From: Armillaria gallica
Lineage: Eukaryota > Basidiomycota > Agaricomycetes > Agaricales > Physalacriaceae
Reading direction: 5' to 3'
Length of the DNA stretch: 64,000 nucleotides
Assembly (NCBI GenBank): GCA_037576215.1
Contig: JBANDB010000006.1
Coordinates: 2,914,001 to 2,978,000 of the forward strand
Numbering within the stretch: the first letter of the stretch is position 1; each line of letters begins with the position of its first letter. Shown in pieces: positions 33,270 through 45,675 of this stretch. The notes under the pieces are model-generated. The model was not told the origin of the DNA. It made no database searches and saw only the letters and a program-made list of their open reading frames with translations. A program made the translations under genes and the position numbers.

Positions 33270-36200
33270 ATGTCGAATACACCACGTACGTCTAGAGCCA
33301 CCAAGGTATTTGCCGGTTCTCTTCCCAGGCCTTTACAAACTTAATATACGGCCTCATGTTTCCAGTTCTACCAGCAGGATATAGTCAAACGAAATTCGTC
33401 TCCCCATTCTTTCGGTATCGTTCTCGTGAGTATATGCTATTCATGCCCTCTATGTATGCGCCGTTAAACCCTCTTAGAGATGCTGGCATGACGCTGAGGA
33501 CATTCCCCCATCAACGGACGATCCACTGATGAGACCACTCGAGCGCGGTGAAGTTGGTGTAACATTTATATCTGAAGGCAGCGCGCGCGAAATACTCCCT
33601 GAATCTGAACTAACTCTTGTGGACCGTACCCTTCAACCTGGCGACTACTGCAAGCGAAGTATCGATGATGTTCGCTCTGGTGTGGTGACAAACATCCGTG
33701 TCAGGGGCCGTCTTCAGCATGTTATAAGTGGGGAGCCAGTGGAAGGATGGCGGAATTCCGACCAGGTTGTACCGGCCATGGAGGCAGAGATTGGTGACTA
33801 CGTTATTTACGATGATTGGGTTGGACAGGTAAGTGTCAGTGATCATGCCTGGAATCTCATGATCATTCATGCCTTAGCTTGTAGATTGTAGAGGTAACTT
33901 CCTCGGTGACGATGTTCCCTTCGTTGTTCTAAACCAGTCCCTGCAGTTGTACGATGAAAATATCATCGAGGTTTCAAACGGTCAACTCGTCAGACTGCCA
34001 GAATTTAGTACCCGGCTTGCTATCGGTCAGAAGGGCTCCGTGCGTTGTGTCCTAGCTTGTGTTACTTCTCGCGCTCATTGACCCAACAGGATATCCTGCC
34101 GTCCAGTAGCATGCAAAACCTGATTGGATTCTTTCTTGGAAGCAATAGAACTGACCATAGCGTTGACACCGTTGTTGCCGTCAAACACACCGTATATGCT
34201 GTAGCTTGGCTGGCTGTTAACCAAACGGTGCGTCTTGTTTAGTTTCCATTGCTTTATACCCTCATGTCCGCCCAGTTGGCCCCTAGCGTGGTTGAGAACC
34301 ACCCACGCCCTCAACGATTTTGGTATGGCAAGGATATCTCCAAGCTTACTTTGATACGTGGTCGATCAGATTTCCAGATACGGATCGGAGACAAGGTTAA
34401 CCTTGTCGAGAGAACTGGATATCCCGTTACCATTCATGGACGGAGCATGCAGGGCGTCCCCACCATTCATGTAGAGACGCTCACTGTCGCAGAGACAGAA
34501 ACTACGGTTGACATTCTATGGCAAGATGGCACCACGGAAACGTTAAACTCCGTGGATCTCATCCCTTATCTAAACACTGATGAATATGACTGCTGGTAAG
34601 CGTCAGGGTCGGATAATAATGCCCTTGGTCTGAATCTTCGTATGATAGGCCCGGCGACCACGTTTTATGGCGTGGTGAAGATCAGAAGCGTCCAGCTATC
34701 GTGCAGTCCGTAGACGCTTCGCACAGGACAGCTTCTATTCTCCTTCCCGATAGCGGAAAAATCGAGCTCGCTTCGGTACTGGAACTTGACGCTCACGGTG
34801 TGTCCGACGTTGAACCGCAATTTGGAACCGAGGGACTCGGTGTCCGCCTGGGAGATTTTGTTTTCATACATCGAGAGGGAACCACAAATGGCTACGATCC
34901 ACCTAGAATACCACGCATAGGCGAACTCGAAGCTTGGGCGAGAGAAATGCCTTTCTATCCTGGCCATATCGAAGGATGGCGAAAGGAAATGGCTGAACTA
35001 GGAAATAATGTTGCAAAGAAACGTGGAACTGAAGAAGCTTTTCAAGATGGTAACATGATGCAACCATGGCCAACCGATTGCAACCTGTTCTGGATTGGCG
35101 AGGTCACGAAGGTCTGATTCCTTTCTTTGTTTCCCTTTTTAGAAACTTTATTCAATCCGTTTGTATCTTCAGCTTCGACTTGATGGTCAAATTGAAGTTT
35201 CTCACCCCGAGGGATCAGTTCGCGTATATCCACTGCAACGCCTCACGAGGCTTTATGATAGCATCGAGCAACTTGAAGATGATCCTTGGGGTGATGAACA
35301 TAGTCATGATGAGCATGAGTACTTGGAAGGTTCCGGGTACTGGCCTGATGAGAACGGAATATGGCACCACCTTGACGAGAGCATGGACGGATGGGAAGAC
35401 ATCGACGATGTCGACGATACCATGGATATGGATATGTGGCATCACGATGAAGATACTCCAAGAGTTTCTGGACCTTCGAGTCCATCAATAATTGACCAAT
35501 TTCCACCACCACCGACGGTAGAAATGGATGCTGAATCTGACACGACGTCTGTCAATCCAGTTGTGGATACACTGAAGACCTTGAAAGATGGCGCTACCAT
35601 TGACGAGGAGAACGATAATTTCCCTTGGAAGCGGTTTGACATCCTACCGTCTGCTCCCCATGATCATGCATACTATGCCTCTCCTCCCGCGCAACCCTCA
35701 AAATCTTTCTTATCTCGTCTTCAACGGGAGTATCGCATATTGCAATCTAGTCTACCTGGTGAAGACAGTTATTTTTGTATACCAGAGCCATCACTAACAA
35801 TATACAGAGTCGATCATCATACGCACCTACGAGGATCGAAGTGACCTTCTACGCTCTCTTATCATCGGTCCGAATAACACCCCATACGAGGATGCACCTT
35901 TCGTCATTGACTGGATGTAAGGTTCTTTGACAAATGCGGATAAGCATAGCTAACCTGCTGGATGTCAGGCTTCCTGCGACTTTCCCTAGCAGTCCGCCCA
36001 TCGGGCATTTTCTTAGCTGGACAAATGGCAACGGTCGAGGTAAGTTCCCGCTCTCCCGTTATGCGGCTCCTATAAACAGCGTCTCTCTTATCTAGTGAAT
36101 CCGTAAGTCCAACCTTCTTGTACCCGATACAGTTCACACACATCTTTTTAGAAATCTGTATGAGGAAGGCAAAGTTTGTTTATCAATATTGGGAACTTGG

Positions 36201-36754
36201 GCTGGTGATCAGAACGAAACATGGAGTGCCAGTCGATCATCTCTCCTGCAAGCCTTCGTAAGCATACAGGGTCTAGTGCTCGTGAAGGAACCGTACGTGA
36301 GCTGATCCTTGCGACGAGCAACGTATTGACAGCTATTCCAGTTGGTTCTGTGAACCCGCGTACGAGAAGCTGCGTGGTACAGAGGAAGGCATTGTTAACA
36401 GGCAAATTTTCATTTCGTCGATGTTTCTCCATGTAGCTCATCTGGGATTTCAGTCGACTATACAGCGAAAAGGCCTACGTTCTTTCTCGTGGCTTTGTAC
36501 GCCGAGCTCTGGAGATTCCTCTCGGCGGTTTGGAGAAGGAAATCAATTGGTTATATTACACTAACCGCCGACTAGAAAAGGTGGTGCGTGACTGTCGAGC
36601 GTTGGTAGAAAAAAGTCGGCATGAGTCCAACGTCACCGAAGAAGAACGGGACCTTGCTATCCCGAGGCTGACTGCTGGAGGTATCATAGCCGTAGAGCGG
36701 ACGTTGACAAAGCTCCAAGCTTTGCTGGACTCGTCACCTTCGTTAACGTCATAG
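33270..36754 (+). CDS. UBE2O-type E2/E3 hybrid ubiquitin-conjugating enzyme
   Basis: Large ubiquitin-conjugating enzyme of the UBE2O class. It starts [12 protein letters not shown] at 33270, then two short exons ([17 protein letters not shown] and the [13 protein letters not shown] block). SH3-like conserved regions follow: [72 protein letters not shown] and LFWIGEVTK. An acidic stretch precedes the UBC fold: [51 protein letters not shown] with the catalytic Cys in [23 protein letters not shown] and [15 protein letters not shown] [15 protein letters not shown]. It ends [11 protein letters not shown]. All joins appear to keep frame. In animals UBE2O removes orphan proteins and remodels ribosomal and nuclear cargo; the fungal role is inferred. 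Confidence 0.88.
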
Positions 36755-37017
36755 TCGGCCTTTTCTCATCCAGATTAGCATACAAGCAATGTAATCTAGT
36801 TCATTCAGTGCGAAGTGAACTGATGCGGCAATTATTGCAATAATTCCCCGTAATCATGCATTCTAACGTTTTTTTGTCGCGTATAGCGAGCACAGGAGAT
36901 ATGAAGACAATGATGCGATAAAAATATGAAGTATAAGACATCCAAAATGTGTATATGCGAGTGCCAATGAGTGGAAAAGTCACAGCGGCCATGACGATGG
37001 CGTGTAGAAGCTCTAGA
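36755..37017. other. Convergent intergenic region
   Basis: 263 bp between the 3' ends of the UBE2O-like and KRE6/SKN1 genes. AT-rich with palindrome-like attattgcaataattcc text near 36833. No gene is seen. Confidence 0.4.
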
Positions 37018-39554
37018 CTAGCATTGCTTGAGGAAGCTGTTCTTGGGGAATGGCTGTTTATAATCGTCGACCCATGTTGTGATATTGGGATTCGTATACG
37101 CTTCGATGTATCTGCATTTCAAAGTTTAGCTCTGTTCCGCCAACGAACAGCCAGACTCACTCTTCGATATATGCTTGTGTAGGGAAATCATCAGGATTGC
37201 AGCCAACGTTTATAGAATCTTTTGGCTGATACACCTATGGGTCGCAACCAACTTAGCATGCATGATAACAAAACGGGAAAGGCGGAAGTACCCGTATATA
37301 ATCGATTGACATAATGGCCGGGAAGGTAAGGTGCTCGAGATCAACATAACCGAAGTTCTCTGACATGCCAAGGTTAACAAGAATGTACTGCGGGAGATAC
37401 TAAGTTTTTGATTGACAAGAAAGGAAATGGCATACCATTGGCTCCTGAGGAACCGGACGAGCTGATATTTCAACACGAGTATCTGCTGCAACTCCAGGAC
37501 CCTTCAATGTCCAAGCTGCTTTGTTGTTGTTGATCCATGTTATATACTGCGAAGAAAGAATGCCATGAGCACCGTCCCATATGTCTGCCTGAAAGTACTG
37601 ACCCCGTCATCGTAACCTAAGAGTATTTCATAAGTTGCTGCGGTAATCGCGCGAGCGATATAAAAGCCTTACCTGGCTTGTATTCGAACCCATAAACTGA
37701 GAAGCAGCCCGTTGCCAGCTGATAACAATTCTGGTCTTCTCCCATGTCAATGCGGGATTCTCTACGCTGACGAAGAAACTCACCGGTTAAGGACACGCCT
37801 GATGTTGCTTGCTGGAACGCTCCACCGGTGTATGTGTTAAGGTATGTTTCCGTTGCATCATATATGATCATGTTGTCCGACGTGTTGAACCACTCGTATT
37901 TAGCGTTGAAGGGCTAAAAATACATCAGTTTCAGCAAAATATTTCAGACATCGACATACCGCCCATTGCCCGGACTGCGATACCTCGCCCTCATCATTAG
38001 CAACCTGGGCCTCGAAGATATCAATTTCAGGTGCAGCGCGTCCGACATATGTGCCGTCCGAGTGCATAGGTCCAGGATGAGATTCTCCGGGACATGTGCA
38101 ACGAGAGAGTTTCTGCCCTGGAAGGAACGACAATATGCCATTCTGAGCGGCGTCTCCATCAACAGTTGCTGCTTGTGGAAGTCCATTGATGGTCTGATTT
38201 GGAACTGTTCCGATATCGCACGCATCGTATGTATAGGGCCACTAAAGCGACTGATTAGACAGGAATTTCCATCCTATGCAAGACTTACAGTTCCCTCCAA
38301 GGAAGCTCCGTAACCAGCTCGACCTACGAAGAAACAGTGTCAGAATTCCAGGTGTCACCCGATTGTCGCATTGAAATTTTATACCAAGGTTTCCCATTGT
38401 CCACACAGCAGGCCATAGACCGAGAATGTTGTTTGCACCCGGCAGAGTCACCGAAGTCAAAATCATACCCCCGTGAAGCAAAACTTGTTCCAGGTAGACA
38501 TCATTCCGCCTTGGTAGTCAAGACCGTGTGTTTCTTTCTTCGATAGCGTTATTGTCAGGGCGCCTCCCTTTGTCGTGATCGCGGCTGGATCATACCACTC
38601 CAAGTTGTTGGTCTAAAACGACGTGAGTACATCTTCCAAGCTGGCGAAATGCGTTGACTGACACCCCAGTAGTGCAAGTCTACTGCTTCCCAGTACGGGT
38701 CATCGCCAGGATAGAAAGTTCGCCCGTCGACGTTGAATTCGTCGCTCCAAACCAGCTGGTATTCATTGTCATTAGTAAAGGACTTTATTGTGTATGCGTC
38801 TTCCGGGGTATCGAGATCAACCATTCCCCAGTTGCCCGGCATACTGGGTACCTGGAAAGATGTGAACACGGCGTGTGTCCATGTGGGCATATCTCATACC
38901 TGTCCGCTGGCATTGATTCCACCTAGATTGAAACCGCCAAGTGAAGAAATATCGTGGGTGGTGAAATATGAAATTATAGGGTATCCGGCGCTGTCGGTGG
39001 GTCAAAAGACTGCTAAGTGGGAGACAAAGGCAACGCACAATAGTGACACCAGGCCAAGACCGAGGACGACAATACAACCAAGGTTGGTTAGACCTCGGTA
39101 GGTGAATACGGATCCACCAAGATCATTGTTTCTGTCTCGTCGTGGGTCAGGGTTATGGAGATAATCGTCTGGCTCAGGATGGTTGGGTGATATATCTGAG
39201 CCCCAGGCGGCGGGGTCGGGTGATAGCGAGAACTAAAGGATGTCATGAAGGTCGGACCAAGGCGTGGGGACTAGACACATGCCTTGTCAGAGATAGAAGG
39301 CGCCAAGGATGGGACCCGGCTGCCTTTTACGTTGTACGGCGAGTCGTTCTATCTCTGTGGTTAGCGAACGTCGCGACGATATATGCGCGACTGACAAGGC
39401 TAGTAGTGCTGCTATTCGCTGTGCGCAACGATGAGGGACCTCTTGCAAAGTTGGCGTGGATGCCAAGGTTGGTGGTGGAGTCTCCTGGGAGAAGGCTTGT
39501 GGTCGACGGCGAGTTGGCCTGGTATCGCCGCTGGGAGTCGGCCAAGGATGGCAT
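37018..39554 (-). CDS. KRE6: SKN1/KRE6-type glucan synthesis protein (GH16)
   Basis: Type II membrane protein needed for beta-1,6-glucan of the cell wall. The N-terminal cytoplasmic part ([20 protein letters not shown]) is followed by [40 protein letters not shown] and a membrane helix ([20 protein letters not shown]). The GH16 fold then shows [65 protein letters not shown], the catalytic motif [17 protein letters not shown] and IDYIRVYQP. It ends [10 protein letters not shown], stop at 37018-37020. A run of five C at 38468-38472 needs one more base to keep the frame [12 protein letters not shown]. The exon join after SSTTSL (39280-39400) is unclear. KRE6 versus its paralogue SKN1 cannot be decided. 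Confidence 0.85.
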
Positions 39555-39754
39555 TGGTGGTAAAAGTAAAAGAAAGGACAGCGAGATAATCAAGGAGTGA
39601 AGAAAACGAAGGACGCTAAGAAAACAAGCAAGTTTTGGGAAAAGGAGAGCGACGCCAAACAATTCTCCCGCCAAGTCAGCTCCATGCCCCTTGTGGCAAC
39701 TATTTCCCATGCCTATGTCTAATTTTGGGTAATAATAATATACATGTGCCCTGC

Positions 39755-40865
39755 TTATCTGCCAGCGCCCTCAAGCAATCCTAGTAAACCACCTCGACGT
39801 CCCTCTCTGTCCTTCTCTTTCATTGCTCGCTGCACCCGTCGTAATCCAGGCGGTCCAGAATCCGACTCAACCTCGCTTTCCGCCAATTCTTCCGATAGCT
39901 TCAGCCGGTTGAAGACCTCTTCGTTTGCTTCATTGATGTGCGCCTTGCCATCCGGGTCTTTGTCCAGCGCATGCAACAGCATCTCCTTGCGCATTTGGTA
40001 CTGCAGCAGCGTCGGCTCTGCAGGCGGGCTGGTAATCAGATGGTGCTTGGCGCCGAGATCGCTTGAACCAGGTAGCGAGGTCTTTTGCATCCATTGATCA
40101 AGGTTGTCAAGTGCAACTTTCGATCGCTTCACCCTGTCCCCTTTCGTCGGCCGTCCTTTCCGCTTGGGTCCTTCTTCATCTAAAACATCAGGAACAACAA
40201 TTTCACGGGGCAGTGAACGTGGATTTTGGCAGCCAAGTCCGGACGCAGGGAGGATATGGAAAATTTGGGATGTCACAAAGGTCTTCAAAATATGAAGCAC
40301 AGCAGGCTTGAAAGGCTCCAGTTCCGTGGTTGTCAGCGTGTCCGGAATCGAGATAAGAGTCGCATACTGATCTAAAAAAGCCCGTCGTTAAAACTATAAA
40401 TGGTTCTGCCCCTGGGCTCACCACAAGGTATAGGAATATGCTGGACAGAATGCAGAGGCGGACAGACATCCGTCGGCTGAGTGTAGAAGAACGTATACAG
40501 GCCGAACAATGTAACGAGACTTGTTATTGGCTTTTCCAGATCCACAATGCATTCTGTAAGAACATGTAAGCATTGCAATGTTAAGCAAACACATTTCATA
40601 CCAAGGAACAGCCGCAGGGTGATATGCAAAAATGCGTCTCTGCCTCTCGGGTCGAATATCTTCAAATGCAGCCATTGCCAGCCCTGAGAACACCAGATTT
40701 CCTTGAAGAGCTTGAAGGGACACGAGTGCGGCGAGTTTGAAACTGCTCCTCGAAACTTTTTACTAGAACCGCGATATCGTCCCTAACCGCATTTACATAT
40801 ATCGAAGACGTGAAATACGACGGTTGAAGGCAAAGGCGACCTGTAGTCGTGGGAGCAACGGACAT
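39755..40865 (-). CDS. SNAPc subunit 1 (SNAP43)-like protein
   Basis: Probable subunit of the small nuclear RNA activating complex, which recruits polymerases II and III to snRNA promoters. It starts MSVAPTTTGRLCLQPSYFTS at 40865 and continues VRDDIAVLVKSFEEQFQTRR. One base seems missing in the GGG/CCC at 40717-40719; restoring it gives VPFKLFKEIWCSQGWQWLHL, KIFDPRGRDAFLHITLRLFL, then EKPITSLVTLFGLYTFFYTQ P and SVQHIPIPC. The block R/K-x-G-x-LYGLY-x-x-Y-TQ is the SNAP43 hallmark. The C-terminal half is charged (EEGPKRKGRPTKGDRVKRSK, KHHLITSPPAEPTLLQYQMR) and ends GLLGLLEGAGR, stop at 39755. Only 68 bp separate its start from the IMA1 start. Confidence 0.68.
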
Positions 40866-40933
40866 CGTCTGCGGACAAACAACAGTCAATTGCGGGCGCG
40901 TATCAGCACGTGCACCGTTTTCTCCTCACCATC
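40866..40933. promoter_or_regulatory. 68-bp divergent promoter with a CACGTG box
   Basis: Between the SNAPc-like and IMA1 start codons. CACGTG at 40907-40912 lies 21 bp from the IMA1 start and 41 bp from the other. Any promoter here must serve both genes or overlap their coding ends. Confidence 0.55.
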
Positions 40934-42764
40934 ATGTTCCACCGACGGAACAGTGTCCAGTGCTTTTTCTGCAACACACCGACAGCGTTGCCCAAGGATC
41001 CAAGAAATTTTCGTTGCAACAATTGTGGCTGCTGGAATCGTTACGACGCCACGGGTGAAATCTTGTCCTCTGAACCTGCCATGCACGATGAATCTCTCAA
41101 CTTGCGGTCGTTTTCTAAACGAGGTGCGTGACGCGTTATCTTCTAGTCTGTCCGTCCTTATTATTCCCCACAGCCTCTCCCAACAAGGAACGCTTACCGA
41201 CAATGTACGGAAAGGGCCCGTTCTGCCACACTTGCCAAACAAACCAGATGCTCTTGATGAATCTCTTGTCGAATTATTTGCCAGATCCAGATGTGCGAAC
41301 ATTTATTCTCTGTTGTATTTATCTTCTCAATGATTCTAGAACCCTGAATATGAACGCCGCGTAGAAATGCTTCCAGAGTATAAGGAATCTTTGCATATCC
41401 GCTACCCACCGGTCTGTGCCAATTGTCTCCCTTCTGTCGAGGATGAGATACAGACCAAGAACAAGATGGCGCGTGTGAATGCCCTTGGTGGTTTCCTAAA
41501 GGACACCAAGGGCAAAGAGCAGGCACGCCGCGTTCTGGCGCCCGAGCTAGCGAAGGAGAAGCTAACCTTGGAGATGTTGATTTGGAGGTGTCGAGGTTGT
41601 TTATGGGGCGCATCGTTGCTGACTGCTGTCGTTGGATATTCTACTCGTGAGTGACCTTCTGCCATCAAGATTGTACCCGTTTCACGATGTTTGTAGCATT
41701 GCTCAACCTGCCAGTGCCATTATCAAATATTCTTGGCCCTCCTGTGCTGCCAATCGCAGCACTGCTATCAATCTTCTGGACATTCTGGGATCCCACCTAT
41801 TCCTCCTTGCAAAGGGCCCGTAGAGAAGGCCGCAACGTACGAATACAGGGGAAGAAGAACTACATAGTGAGACACTTCTTCAACCTATAATTGATAAACT
41901 CACCCTTGACAGACGCTGCAAATGGTTACTTGGATATCTCGAATATTTACATCAATTTCAATGACCATAGCATGGTATATGCCACCATCAAACTATCTAC
42001 ATTTACTAGAGACACCCATTTCTTCGCGCGCGCGCGCCTATTATATGATCTCCTTGATACTGGAGCTATTTGTAAGTCTCGTATCCACTTCCGTAGACAT
42101 TTTCATCGATGCTGTCTAGGTCTTCATCTCTTCTTGTTTCGTGCTCCGATTACAACAACCACCAGCTATCCGTTTGCTTGAACTAAACCAGTTGCCCTCC
42201 CGACCGGCTACACCTAATCCTAAAACATCTCATTCTAACACTCCACTCACCCCGCCAATCATCAACGATAACGATCTGTTTGCCTCTCTCACTCTCTCGT
42301 CAAAACCTGTAATCGCCAAACCTCCAGTATTTGGCTTTCCCTCCCTTGGTCCCTCTGCCCCTCATTCTACTGCTCACCAACCAGAGTCTGATGTCGACGA
42401 AATGGATTGGACACCTACAAATGGACTAAGGGAGAAACCCCAAACATATGATGATTCCTCGTTCCTTCGTCCACAGAAGTTCTTTCCTCCAGAGAACCCC
42501 ACAGGGCTGGAAAGCTTATTCGAGAGTACGCGGCTGGTTGATGATGTTACAATGAACGAACCGACATCTGAGAGGCTACCGACTCGCTCGAGAATTGCAA
42601 TCACTCATATGTGGAGCTGGGGGTGGGTTTATCTGTTGTCTACGCTGCCGTTTGCGGGAGTGGTTTTGTTCCAACGGTTGTACGGCAAGAGATATAGCGG
42701 GCCTGCGCTGGCCACTGAAGTAACACCTCTGTTTTCTATACATGACATGCCCAGTATTGATTAA
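40934..42764 (+). CDS. IMA1: Inner nuclear membrane protein of the Ima1/Samp1 family
   Basis: Integral inner nuclear membrane protein that links the envelope to chromatin and the cytoskeleton. It starts MFHRRNSVQCFFCNTPTALP at 40934. The Ima1 N-terminal domain has paired zinc-type CxxC motifs: CFFC, CNNCGCWNRYD, CHTCQTNQ, CANCLPS and CRGC, with NPEYERRVEMLPEYKESLHI and RYPPVCANC as in the family. Membrane segments include CLWGASLLTAVVGYS, PVLPIAALLSIFWTFW and AYYMISLILEL, with one more helix near the C-terminus (WGWVYLLSTLPFAGVVLF). The end is FSIHDMPSID. There are several short introns. The stop codon is only 12 bp from the stop of the convergent phosphatase gene. Confidence 0.85.
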
Positions 42765-42776
42765 CCAATACATTAT

Positions 42777-43441
42777 CTACGATTGAGGTCCAAACACATC
42801 GTCCAGGAAAGCGTTGGACAAAGCGACGCATTGTTGATAAACCCTCTCAAACCCGTTCTACCGAGGAATGGTTAATTCGGCAACAAGAATTACAACTGCT
42901 ACTTACAATTCCTCCGTAGTAAGGGTCCGAGATTGGCGAATTGCTTTCGAGGTAGGAGCCCCAAAGTCGTATGGTAGCGGTCGCATTGCGGGGGGCGTTT
43001 CGCTTTAGGGAATTCAAGTTGCTTTCATCAGCAGCAAGGATATGCGTAAATTCAGTGTAGTCCGACGATCTAACTTTCCGTGCCGCGTGAGATATGGGTA
43101 TTTTGTGCTGTGATATGTAAGATAAAGTCAGGGTACAAGGGAGATTTGACCGACTTTTTTACACGTCGCCACTGCTCTACGGCGCCTCAGATAACGCGTA
43201 TGAGAAGAAACCTGAAAAACGTACCTATCATCTGGATCCTCGCCTTCGTGGTAGGCTCCCGTCCCAGCGCTGTCGAGAATGATATCGTGTTCGCGCCTTT
43301 TAGCGACGTCCCTCATTACCGCTTCACCCATCGGGGAGCGACATATATTGCCTGGGAATAATATTCATTAAGAATCAATGTAAAAAGCACCTGGAGCATA
43401 CCTAAGCAGACGATGAGAACCTTGACTTTATCTGAAGACAT
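42777..43441 (-). CDS. LTP1: Low-molecular-weight protein tyrosine phosphatase
   Basis: Small cytosolic tyrosine phosphatase. It starts MSSDKVKVLIVCLG at 43441. An intron falls inside the active-site loop; spliced it reads VCLGNICRSP, the C-x5-R signature. Then come MGEAVMRDVAKRREHDIILD and SAGTGAYHEGEDPDDR, a second intron, TVATCKK, a third, and HKIPISHAARKV, FTHILAADESNLNSLKR. The acid loop is DPYYGG, followed by GFERVYQQCVALSNAFLDDV and the end FGPQS. The catalytic Cys, Arg and Asp are all present and length is normal (about 160 residues). Tail-to-tail with IMA1 and head-to-head with the SH3BGR-like gene. Confidence 0.93.
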
Positions 43442-43517
43442 AGTCAGGAATGAAAACGTGGGCTGTCTAAATATGGTCTTGGACGCCCGGTTTCGGTCTT
43501 GCACATTAACCACCATC
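43442..43517. promoter_or_regulatory. 76-bp divergent promoter
   Basis: Separates the start codons of the phosphatase (minus) and the SH3BGR-like gene (plus). No TATA box or CACGTG is seen. Confidence 0.5.
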
Positions 43518-44493
43518 ATGTCGCCACCAATACAGCTTTTCTTGACGACCATTGCTTCCCAGCCAGCTCTACGGCAGCGCCAAGGTATGAATATCTCTGA
43601 AGCATACACCGACCTGTATGTACTCATTAAATCGATCTGACAGAGTACCTCCTACGCATCCTTCAAGTCAAGAAAATACCATTCACTTCTTACGATCTCG
43701 CCTCTGATGAAACTGCTAAGAGATTATGGAAAAGGAAAGCACCACTAGGTATTTCCTCCATACTTAGGACCCTCCCCGGTGCTTATTCATTGACAGACAA
43801 ACAACAATTGCCTGGAATCCTTGTCGGCGGACGTTTTCCGGGTGTACGTCCTCGGTTCGCGATCACCATAGTGACTGACTGTCCATACTCGGTCTATTAG
43901 GTTTTTGCCGAGTTGTGCGTACAAAGAAATCTATTGTTCATAGCAAGATACTAAACTTGATGCAGCGAAGATGCTGTTGAGTACGATGAACTCGACACAT
44001 TCCTCCGACTCAAAGAACCTTGGAATCCGGATGTAGACGAAGATGTACCGGCACCCCCAGTCCGGCCAATAGGTGTACCCGGCGCCATGATGCCCCTCCA
44101 AATGACCCCCGAACGCCTGAAATCGAAAATCCTCGCCAAACCTGTGTCTTCGCCCTAGCAAGGCCACAAATTCCGGTCAACAAGCGCGAAGGCGAGTTTG
44201 ATATCAGTACAGAACTCTCTGGTTATGGTCTGCAGGGCGTTAGAGTGACTGAGGATGAGTTACGGGACTTGGTCGCTGAGTTGGGGTTGGATGGCGATGA
44301 CGCTGGTGATTTGGTGAAAGGGTTGAGCAGCGGCCCGTCGGACAAGGTGGAAGAGAGCGCGGCCCCCACGTCCAACGTTGCTACTGGAACGAAATCTACA
44401 GGGAAGAAGGAACCAGGGATAAAGGCAGATAAATCACCAGACGCGAAGGTCGTCAAGGCACTGGAAGTCGGCAAGAAAGACAAAGAAGTATAA
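43518..44493 (+). CDS. SH3BGR/thioredoxin-fold-like protein
   Basis: Small protein with an SH3BGR-type (glutaredoxin-like) domain lacking the redox Cys pair. It starts MSPPIQLFLTTIASQPALRQ at 43518. Splicing gives RQRQEYLLRILQVKKIPFTS YDLASDE, then KQQLPGILVGGRFPG, GFAEF and EDAVEYDELDTFLRLKEPW. The C-terminal half has MTPERLKSKILAKP and KREGEFDISTELSGYGLQG, then a Lys/Ala/Asp-rich tail ending GKKDKEV. One base seems missing in the CCC at 44153-44155: with an extra C the frame runs SSPLARPQIPVNKREGEF. Without it the protein would end at SSP. The function is unknown; redox activity is unlikely. Confidence 0.75.
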
Positions 44494-44593
44494 GTATTGT
44501 ATAAAAAGAATTATACCCTTAAATAATACTCGGTAGTTGTAATATGGACCAGGAAATACGTCTTGAATAAATGAAATGTAGCATTAGATTCTA

Positions 44594-45675
44594 TTACAGC
44601 TTGGTCATTGACACCAACATCCCGCCATCCAGAGTGATCGTCGCTCCGTTCACGAAGGCACCTGCAGGACTCGCAAGGAAGAGTGCTGTCCCTGCCACAT
44701 CCTCTGGCTTCCCCAGCCGACGCAACGGTATAGTAGACGTGAAAATATCTTTGACAGCCTCCAAGCTATGCGCAGTCACTGCGCACAACGGCATCTTAGC
44801 ACATAGCCGGAAACGTAACCATTAAACAGACGTACTCTTGGTAGGAAAAGGTCCACATGCGATTGTATTCGAAACGATACCTTCAGGACCAAGTCTTCCT
44901 CCCAGATGCCGACTGAGATGGTGAAGTGCAGCTTTCGAAGCCGAGTACGCATACGTCTCGTGTATGGGCACAGCTATCCCTTCTACCGACCCAATCTAGG
45001 AGAAAAACGCGTTAGCCCAACGAGAAATTTGATAGCAAAAGTAGCGAACATTGATGATACGCGCAGGATCAGCATACGTGTCGCCGTCCTTTGACAAAGC
45101 CGCCGCCGCCCGGAGCAGCGGGAGAAGTTTCTGTGTCAACGTGAACACCCGTTGCAGGTTTAGAGTGAGAAGCTTGCTGAATGCTGCATCCTGTATTTCG
45201 ATTTGTGAACTATCAAGGAAGGGAAGTGATTATGCTTACCGGAAAGTCGTCTAGAGAATCGCCCCATGCCGCCCCTGCATTGTTGATAAGGACATGAAGA
45301 ACTGGCTCTTTAGCAGCAAGGACATTAGCTACGCGTTCCACCTCTTCGTATTGCGCCAGATTCGCAGGAAGAGGGATACATTTCCCGGGTCCAAGTGCGT
45401 TGAGCTCAACAGCGGTCTCTTCACAGCTCTTGGCAGAACGAGAAGAGATATAAACCTTGAAGCCCAATTAGAACGGAAAACCACATGTTGTGAAACAGCT
45501 TACCCTCGCCCCGTTCCTTATGAATCCCGTAGCAATCTGGACAAACATCAGTAGTGGTCATACTTAATGTTAAGGGACGCAGATTTACCATTTTGCCAAT
45601 CCCCCTGCTCCCGCCAGTGACCAGTACGACCTTGTCCTTCACATTGAAGAGATTTTCGACTTGGAAGGAGCTCAT
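44594..45675 (-). CDS. Short-chain dehydrogenase/reductase
   Basis: NAD(P)-dependent oxidoreductase of the classical SDR family, nearest in pattern to RhlG-like 3-oxoacyl reductases and gluconate 5-dehydrogenases. It starts MSSFQVENLFNVKDKVVLVT at 45675, with TGGSRGIG as the cofactor loop. It continues VYISSRSAKSCEETAVELNA, VLHVLINNAGAAWG (NAG motif), then IINIGSVEGIAV with the catalytic Ser, and ETYAYSASKAALHHLSRHLG with the Y-x3-K pair. The C-terminal part is PLRRLGKPEDVAGTALFLAS and the end NGATITLDGGMLVSMTKL, stop at 44594. Four or five exons. The substrate cannot be told from sequence. Confidence 0.88.

Noticed and set aside
39142..39600. 152-residue open frame on the plus strand
   Set aside because: It is antisense to the N-terminal exons of the KRE6/SKN1 gene, which has clear family motifs; the composition is Arg-rich shadow.
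41990..42060. Short CG-alternating tract
   Set aside because: Lies in IMA1 exon sequence and is only about 12 bp long; no evidence of function.
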